From Ciona savignyi (lineage: Eukaryota > Chordata > Ascidiacea > Phlebobranchia > Cionidae), in NCBI GenBank assembly GCA_000149265.1, contig CH002510.1, positions 37,985 to 101,984 on the forward strand: a DNA stretch of 64,000 bases. Direction: 5' to 3'. Below, one piece after another: positions 55,601 through 64,000 of the stretch; the stretch's first letter is position 1, and the number at the start of each line of letters is the position of its first letter. The position numbers were made by a program, and so were the translations under genes. The notes below the pieces were generated by a model. The model searched no databases, was not told where the DNA came from, and worked only from the letters and a program-made list of their open reading frames with translations.

Positions 55601-58600
55601 CATATTAACTTAAATAGAAAATCAACTTATAAAATTAACTTACAAGAAAATAATTAAACACAAAAAAGGCAACAAATTATTTAGTTGCATTAATCAACAA
55701 CAACGTAAAATTCTTACATACCGACAGTTTCATGTTGTCTATGGCTTCATTGACGTTAGTTGAATGCATCTTCATGTCTGACAAACATAGCTGGAATACA
55801 TGGTACTTTGAGTACAAATTTGCCTTACATCTATAGGTTCGTGCACTTCATAAAAGTTTTTAATGTAGTAACATATATGATGTATTTTAAATCACAAAGA
55901 ACAAAATTATTTATGTGTATAGTGGTATTAACATATACGTTGTTCAATTAATCTATCACTGAACATTCAGATTTCGACACTTGATATTGCAACTCGTATC
56001 GGATACCTTTGGGGAAAAGTCTGTGTTTTTAAACTTGGTTTTAGTAAATATGGTTTAAATATTATCTGGTTCGGTTGTTTGGTTTTTAACACACCTTCTG
56101 TTTGAGAAAGGGTCCGAGAGATTTCCTTAGAGCCAAATCACGTCGAAGGATGTCGGATCGTTGTTCGTGGCCACAGAAAGGAGAATTTGTAAATTCAAGA
56201 ACTCTTTGCATAAACTACAAATATAATGTCGATGTCTTATTAATACTCTTTTTAGAATTCCACTCGTGGTACGGATATTGAGGTATTTTTGTTCACGCAC
56301 CTGTTTCGACAATCGTTCAATCCGCACCCCATACGGAGTAGGCTGCCTCAGAGAGCCACTGACGTCATAATAACCAGGTAGCGCGGTTGACTTTTGGCAG
56401 TTCGATATCGTGATCTATAAATATTAAACGGAACTAACAATTAATCAACACTTTATTAGTGCGGTTCAAATAGGCACATTGGTCTGTAGTTTTTTTTTTA
56501 ATGGAGCATAACAATTCACTGGTGGACTTGATAAAAAATAACAGTTTGATAATTGCAATTTGGCTGAGGTTGATTAAAGAAATACGAAACCACAATAAAA
56601 AAACATTAAAAGAAAAGAAAGAAAAACTGTAATATCTAATAAGTATAGCACCTACCTTCAAGTTATCTAAAATTGAAAACGCGCTGAGGTAGTTAATGTT
56701 GTTCGCTTTCTTTGATTTTTCAATCAACGTAAGACTGTAATAATTAATAACATTATACGAGAGCGAAAGTTTGTTTAATTAATCATAATAAAACCGTATC
56801 AAATATAAAAATTAATAAGTATCGCAATAAATCATAACGCAGCACCTGGCAAGTTCGTTCTCGAAGCTTCCACTTGAACTTAAAGATTTTGGCACGTGAC
56901 AATTTTCCAAAGACTCAGCCATTCTTTCCAACGCTGAGCGCATACTGGAGAAGCAATTATCTCGGAACGTTCGAGCTAAATTTGAACTCGGATGCCGAAA
57001 GTACATCTGAAATTTTTAGCGGATTACGAAGGTCACATCAAGAACTATGGGGTGAAAGAGTACCTACCTTTGAGGAGGTTAATAAAACAGCCGTGCCTTT
57101 TTCTAGGACAAATCTAGCACCAGAAATATAAACTCGAGCGATGTCACTTTTGAGGTCCTAAAACACAATTACGTTTTTATTTTAATAACAAATATGAAAA
57201 ACTAAACTGTTTGATTTGCTTAGCTAACTCACAAAATGACCAAATGATATAACCCCAACGCCGCATGTACCTTTTGCCTGGCACCGGTATAGTGAGCCAA
57301 ATTTATCATTCTTCGTCCAAATTCGGTAAATTCTCTCATAAACTCGTGGAAATTATGACAATTCTCTAACTTCGTGAGGCCTTCAAGTACCTAAAATTGT
57401 TTAATTGTTATCGTTAATTTTTTAGTATCTCGCATTTCAGCATAAGTAACATTCAAATAGACGTGGAGTCTGATTAGAGTTTTTGATGAAACTGTAAAAT
57501 GTACATATATATATATATATTATTACCATGTCGTTTGAGTGCATTACATCAGCTATCACCGCCTTATCTGCTAGAAGGAGGATTTGTATCACTGACGTAA
57601 CCATATCCCAGCATGACGTAAGAAGCTGTGTTTTCCTCATGTCGTCATCGCTAAATGAGTCGGCGAGCGTGGTCTTGCTTCTTTCGATTTTTATTGGGTG
57701 ACCTGTAATTGAGAATAAAAAATAAACAAGAGTCCTTGATTGGGCCAGCGCCACTGCAATATCGGAAGTTTGAATTCGCAATGTAAATTATTGATGATAA
57801 GTCGTCTTCGGCCGATTTAAACCTCGTTGGCCGATTTATTTACTCTTGGTCCAGGCGCGTTCGGTATAAAAAGTACCGTATACCCTTTAAATGGTTTTCT
57901 TATAGGTAAGTCAATACCAGTGAGTGAACACCTGTGTGAATTATAATTAGGTTAATCGAGAAGTATTTTTGAGCATGGCCGAGAACTATATCATCTCTAT
58001 TTGAATCGGAAAATGAATTATTAATATTACAACGGTATCAAAAACCGCGAAATATAAACGCCTTAAACGGTAGAACTGTTGTGAGAATGCTGCTAAGAGA
58101 TTTAATCTTTAAAAAACGGGGCAATACGTTTTCGGAGTAAAACATAAAAAAATAAAATGGTGATATGGAATAGTACCTGGCGGTGTAAATTGACTTAAAA
58201 AGCGAAATGTTACATCGTGTAATGTTAATAAATAAAAACAAGCAATAAAATATTTTAACCCGGCACAAATAACCAGTGATGATAATTCAATTAATTATTG
58301 ATGCTAATTATAGTAGTGGATTGTAATAGAAGCAGGGTTCGAGGTTATGCAATAAGAAAAATTACAAAAATATAGATTATTAATTGCGATCGACACGGGT
58401 GAGATATGTAATTACGATAGGTGACTTCCAAATTTATTAAGCCATCATACAATTTCGCATGTGCAACAAAATTTCTGCACAATACAAAAAGTATTAATTT
58501 TTAGTGTAGCTGGGTGCCTATATATCTACACAGTTGCGTTGATACGCACAATTCCCGTTTTATCTCAGTTGATACGCTGTGTTTATATATTGTTTGTGTA

Positions 58601-61061
58601 ACTGGGGAAGTTTACGGCTTACACAAACCCAGTGAGCAGCTATTACATTGGTAAGAAACATACGAACCTTGTAATCTAGTTAAAGTGGTCGCTGATTTAA
58701 ACGTTCCGGGCAGTCTTGAGTGGATATCCTTCCTGTCAGATTCGCTACTTGTACTGAGATTTAGAAGCTGAAATAAAACGAAATTGTTTTAGCTAAAATT
58801 CATCAAACGTATTCTAGTGATAGAACCGGGCTTTTTCTATCTTAAACAAATCAGATAGTAACATAATCAACGATGTAATGAGCATCAAATACAGAACAAC
58901 ACGGGTTGATATTTCGTCGTGACGATTTCGGTAGTATCCATGCAATCGATTTTAATTAAATCTAAATAAATTAAAACCCTTAGAATGCTGGCTAAATAAT
59001 GCACAACACCAATTATTTTCAAAAAATAGTTTATTTTTATAGCATTTAAATCGATAAGTTATTATACCAACAAAGCATACGGTCTAATTCTAAACCCAAG
59101 CTCCGGACTTTATATTCTCGAATTAAATTTGTAATTCACCTTGGCATGAACTAATTTGTTTTCTTACTCCATACAACGACAGTTAAATTGACGGCGCTAT
59201 ATTTGCATAATTCTAAAGTCATATATCGTTTATATAGGGATAAAACCGCCACCGATCAGTGGCTATGGTGGAGTTTAAATTACATATACATGTACCTCAA
59301 GGGTTTTTTAACACCGAAAATACTGTTGGACAATGTGGTCAATTCTTATCCGCCACCACACTCCGCATATAGCAGTCCAATTAATACGCGAGGGGATTCA
59401 TACCTCTTCGTCTAAATCCTCATCAACTCCGCTGTCCACTCCGTTTTGACTTCCGCTGCCACTGGTACTAGGACTAATGCTGGAAAGGTGGGAGCCACTG
59501 GAACTTGTACTTGGTTGCTGGGTCAAAATTCGACAAAAGGATTCGCCTGGTGAAAAAGGAAATTGATTTTATGAGTTTAATTAAATAAAAAATGTATTAG
59601 GTTTATGCGTTTAAATGAGTAAAATTCTGCACTTAATCGTCCAGGTAATGCCAAAAGCTGTGAAACATCGAATCAAAAATAAATAAATTTAATACGCTGT
59701 GTCTGTTGTTTGTGGCAAATACAAAAACCCGCAAATATTGTAATTTAAGAACATCAACCAACAAATGTGTTTGTATCCCCGAATTAATTAGTTTTAATAA
59801 AAACTGGATTCATTGCAACAAAAACGATGCCTTGGCCATATATCCCCTTACGTAACCACAAATCAATACGATGAGGACCAGTGTAATGACCCTATGCAGA
59901 TCATACTCGGATGACCGACAATAGTGGTATTTCAATGTAATATAGCGATGAAATATTGATGAACATGATGTATTAAAGTATAAGCCATCAATATTCGCTT
60001 GATGGGTTACTAATATTAGTGTTTCTTATAGGATTACGGAGCATGTTATTAGAAAAGAGAATGAAAAAGAAAATTTGTAATATTGAAAATGGATTTTGGG
60101 ACGATTTTTCCACTCCAGTATGTTGTTGATTTTATTGAACCAGCTATAGGTAATCAAGTCACGCCTATTTCACGCCCGTTTCAACGATATATTGTATATA
60201 GAGCTAAAAAACATTAAAACACTGCATGCCCTTTGAGTGTCCATATGTTTGCACAAAAGTGGTATTCTATAGTGATTATAGTTTTCCAGCCATTTGCTCG
60301 TTAATAAAGGCACAAAAAGTCGCAATTCGTAAAATAATATTTTTTCCGCTAAGTTATTACCAGGCGGATGTTCAATATTAAATAGTGTTATCAGTTTATT
60401 TAAAGCAAGTTTTAATTTTACAGTCCATTTTGACTTGCCGTACCTTTTCCTTTTGTGGCCACATACAATAATCACACTCACATTTATTTAATTCAGTATA
60501 ACCCATACGCTTGATTTGGGCAGCGTTGGTGAAAAAGCTTTCCGCGGAAAGTGAAAATGACCGATTCTGTATATTTGTGATTGCCGACATACCTGCTTTA
60601 ACTGCATCGTGGCAAGCAGCGTTTAATGCCTCGTTAAGATCCTGGTTTTCAGAAGCAGCAGTCTTCCCAGCTTGGACGAATGTTGTGATAGCTTTGGAAA
60701 CAACCTAAAACATACGCTTGGAATTAAAACCAAAAAGCTGTAACGAAATTCAGGGTGTATGTAACATAATTCTTGTTTAAATGATTTAAAAAATTACATT
60801 CAGCTGTAGTGTGTGCGGGTTTAAAGGTATAAAGAACGTTTAAACGATGGAACAATACCAGTACGACATTGATACAATATACTTAGATTAAATTGGGATA
60901 ATTATCTTTCAACACTTTCAATCAAGACTGATAAGGTCATTAACTGTTAATTCGTCCTTCCGGCTTACGTGAATTGTTTGATCAGTAGAGACAGCTTTAA
61001 TCGGTGACGTAAGAAAAGCTGGCGATGACGCAGAGCTTCTATGACGTATTAAAGCGATGAC
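52615..61061 (-). CDS. CTNNAL1: Alpha-catulin, vinculin/alpha-catenin superfamily, 5' partial
   Basis: This is a cytoplasmic helical scaffold related to alpha-catenin; in vertebrates it is tied to Rho signalling and the dystrophin complex. Exons in gene order include 60969-61061, 60593-60704, about 59410-59549, 58677-58768, 57527-57702, 57271-57390, 57067-57157, 56848-57004, 56655-56733, 56300-56413, 56096-56218, 55727-55795, 55189-55383, 54818-54919, 54379-54573, 53973-54131, 53693-53836, 53204-53416 and 52615-53061. Family-defining stretches are FVQAGKTAASENQDLNEALN, VTSVIQILLLADKAVIADVM, FTEFGRRMINLAHYTGARQK and LEKGTAVLLTSSKMYFRHPS, in the same order as in human alpha-catulin. The last exon adds a low-complexity tail of about 150 residues with a run of asparagines and a basic end. 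The initiating exon is upstream of 61061, outside the window or unrecognised. Confidence 0.87.
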
Positions 61062-61229
61062 CTGAAATAAGGGAAGATGATTATTGATCTTGAAGTGTTA
61101 GTATGACGCAAGAGATAAGTACATGAAGGCTTGATTGAAATGCAGGTTTGCGTGTGGCCGCGCTCGGAACGACAATTTCGATACATTTTGAACAAGTAAT
61201 GCGAAATTAGACCACGTTTTATTTAGTAG

Positions 61230-62184
61230 TAGGGGAAAAGTGGGTAAAATGGGCCACTTGGGTAAAATGGGCCCCCTCCAATTTTCAATATATTTTGAAG
61301 AATAAAAATTTGCTGCAAAAACCAGTGTCAGTATATCAAATTATGGAATCTCCAAACCGAAGTTTGAGCGTGAAATCGACAAACTCAATGTTTTCTGTAG
61401 CTATTTCGGTTTGAGAAGGTCTGAATCTAAATTTGCAATTTTTGTTTTCTGCTAATAAATAATAGAAAAGATCAAATACTAAAATAAATTTTACTGTAGT
61501 TAAATAGAACTATATAGCCTAGACCTACTTTTACTGGTAGAAATAAAACTTCTTTTTTTTTAATTTTTTTTATAGAGATTTTAAGTCGTATGTTGGCACC
61601 TGTCTTATATGGGCCCCCTGTGTTCATTTGGTAACTAACGGGGCTAGACTTAGCATTAATAGTACTAAAGGGCTAGACTTAGCACTAACAGTCATATTAT
61701 GTGTTTCACAATAAACTAAACGGGTTTGTCTAAATGCTATTAATAACATGAATTGATAGTTATGCTTCCACTAAAGTAGCAAGGTGTTATTGCATTAGTA
61801 TACTAGTAACTGGGTATTAAATAAAAAGTAATTGCTGTAATCCAAAGTGTTAAATTAAAAAAAAAACTACATCATAAAAAGAAAAGTAATAACATTGTTT
61901 ATATGGGAAGCGAATATGGATACTGTTATCTGGCGAAATATTAATGTCGAAAACCGGGCCGGGGCCCATTTTAGACTACACCCTTGTCTAAAATGGGCCA
62001 CTAACGAAATATTTTTCTTTGTTGATAAAATATATTTAACAAAAATTATTAGAAAGTTAACATGTTATGTGTAAAGACTTTGGTATTAGGTGACACCACA
62101 TGAAAAACTTAAGTCCAGCGGGCTTTATATCAGTAAAAAATCCGATTTGCAACTAAAGGGCCCATTTTACCCACTCTTCCCCTA
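61230..62184. mobile_element. Non-autonomous inverted-repeat element with TA target site
   Basis: It starts GGGGAAAAGTGGGTAAAATG and ends with the inverted match CATTTTACCCACTCTTCCCC, about 24 bases paired with one mismatch, directly flanked by TA on each side. A second GGGTAAAATGGGCC copy sits just inside the left end, and further AAATGGGCC copies occur near 61975-62000. A short tandem repeat (GGGCTAGACTTAGCA) lies at about 61640-61690. Length is 951 bp without the TAs. No transposase frame. A TA duplication suits Tc1/mariner-type elements, but the superfamily is not settled. Confidence 0.78.
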
Positions 62185-64000
62185 TATTGGCTTTGTTGTT
62201 TGTCTTTAAAAAAAACTATTTCAACCATTACCTCGGGACTGTGTGGATATCCATTCGGGTGAAAAATATATATCTCGTATTAAAGAGATTACTGTGATGT
62301 TTGTTGCATAATGCTGGATTTACAGTTTTAAATTATAATGATTAATCAACTGCAGATTGTTGCTATTTTGAACACAATTTCCTAGAAACCACGTCACATA
62401 AGTCACAAGAATGGTAAGCTCCTGCTGCTTTTAAGCTTTTTGAAAGCAAACACTTTTTTAGCACTAAGTGGTTTGGACTTGTGTTTGCCTTGTTAATATA
62501 ATGAAACCCGGGCACGCGGCTCACGCGCGCACGATTAGCATCACTAATTTATGGAGAATGGCAACATACCGACTGAAAATAATGGAAGAGTAATTAGAGT
62601 AATCGTATATCCATCGACCAGTCTACCCAAAGGACCGAAGTTCGGTTTAATGAAGACCGCATTTTTCGATTACTATGGACAGTCACCACCCACATACTGC
62701 GTTGTAAAAGTGGAATCTCGATAAATTGATAGGCACAGCCGAATTAAGCATCTGTCTTGCATTGCAATGTAGAACATTGGAGAGAAAACCTAAAATATTT
62801 TTCCTGAATGTTTATTTTTGGTTTATTCTTATTTTAATATAAGCCTGCTTGATTAAAACCACCAAAATAAAAATGATTGCTTTAGCATTTTGTTTTTTGC
62901 TCATGCGACATTTTTAAGTTTGATTATTCAGCGATGTTAATGCGCTGGCCATCGCCATAGGAACTCACAGAGCAAACAACCGGTAAAGAAGTTAAAATGA
63001 AGTGTTCACAAAACAACCTTTAACCGAAACGAGCGGTCAATATTTATATAATAACAAAACATCTGGCATACAGTTGCTATTTACGCAACCAATAAAGGTT
63101 TCATATAAAATAAATTAAGTCTAACCAACACACGTTTAAAATAAAAAATAGCTTATTCATTTACCCAAAATAACCTAAAATAAGTCTGAGTCGATGCTCT
63201 AATAAAATTTTAATCAAAGCACCCAGAAGTATTCTGATATCTGGTGAGCTTACGCTGACAGTGGTATGGGGTCGATACAACATGAAAAGCAGACCCATCG
63301 ATGATTGGAGAATCAACTCGACATGTGTGACGCAATTAAGAATGACCTGTTTGGGATGGTTTGATCAGGTCATATATCGATTCGGTTTTGCTCTAAATTT
63401 CCAGGAAATGCCGATTCCGCGGTATTTTAAGAATATGCCCAAATTCCACATATTAATATGAACTCTATATTAAGTCGATACGAATTGGAAAAAGTATCTA
63501 AATATCTGTCTCATAAATCACTGACTTTGATGGTGTAAAAATTTGGCCTAAAGCGTAAATATAAGACGACCACGATATTACTTTGCTTTAAAATTCATGA
63601 CCCAATACGCAGATCTTATTGGTTTTCTTATTAAAACGCAAAAAGCCTAAAAGCACTTTAAAAATATGTATGCGAGGATTTAGAGGAAAGGAACTAATAA
63701 AAGGTGAAATAACGTGGTATGTACGTGTCAAAATGTAATAAAATAAGTGTTGGTTGTAATAGATTATTGGCTACAAGATCTTATCAAAGTAGGACTGAAA
63801 GGGTCCGGTGTCACAGATCTTATAAATTATTAAACGTATCATCAGACTTAAACCGGGACAGATTTTTAATATTTGCGACAGGATTGTTAATAAGCGAGAC
63901 CGCTGAGAACGTATTTCGTATTAACAACCGTGGAACGATTTTTATCAGCTATATCTAATCGCTTATTGTTTAAATATCAGGCGGTTAATAATGATTCGTG
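62185..64000. other. Region upstream of the alpha-catulin exons
   Basis: No convincing exon, RNA gene or repeat was found. If the alpha-catulin gene continues upstream, this is its first intron or promoter. Confidence 0.35.

Noticed and set aside
60170-60590. Overlapping minus-strand frames of 103 and 64 codons
   Set aside because: They sit in an alpha-catulin intron, show no family features and lack composition typical of coding sequence.

Overview
The window is nuclear DNA of an invertebrate chordate, most likely an ascidian of the Ciona type. It is AT-rich. Genes are compact and multi-exon with small introns, and the proteins look chordate: an I-domain integrin alpha, ZNF106, alpha-catulin and NSF. 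Several tRNA-derived SINEs and short terminal-inverted-repeat elements are scattered through it. The species call is inference from this gene content and repeat style. One 100-base run of N marks an assembly gap.

Layout. 301-7021 (+) is the 3' part of an integrin alpha gene with an inserted I (VWA) domain. 7.0-8.8 kb is repeat-bearing spacer. 8824-11706 (+) is a zinc alcohol dehydrogenase with a hAT-type MITE in its first intron. 12408-12918 (-) is PET117, a cytochrome-oxidase assembly factor, lying close behind 13244-17407 (-), a one-exon ZNF106. 19.8-36.1 kb (+) holds three tandem copies of a luciferase/4-coumarate-CoA-ligase-like acyl-CoA synthetase. Copy A (19822-24134) is intact and ends in the peroxisomal signal SKL. 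Copy B (26315-29604) is a mosaic pseudogene. Copy C (32846-36076) is nearly intact, with one apparent frameshift. Retroelement fossils, a LINE tail and SINEs lie between the copies. 36.5-43.6 kb is a repeat island with the assembly gap, a Ty3/gypsy fossil, MITEs, AT microsatellites, a hAT transposase relic and a SINE. 43637-50464 (-) is a 17-exon NSF gene with two compensating single-base indels in this assembly. 51743-51880 (+) is a doubtful 46-codon ORF. 52615-61061 (-) is alpha-catulin (CTNNAL1), whose 5' exon is missing from the window or not recognised. A 0.95-kb TA-flanked inverted-repeat element lies upstream of its first visible exon. 62.2-64 kb shows nothing codable.

The neighbours do not form one pathway. 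The only coordinated units I can argue for are the acyl-CoA synthetase tandem array, probably peroxisomal, and a possible ZNF106-PET117 co-transcribed pair. No clearly new system is evident. The best leads are the mosaic synthetase array, the TA-flanked GGGTAAAATGGGCC element, and the integrin tail that lacks its usual clasp residues.
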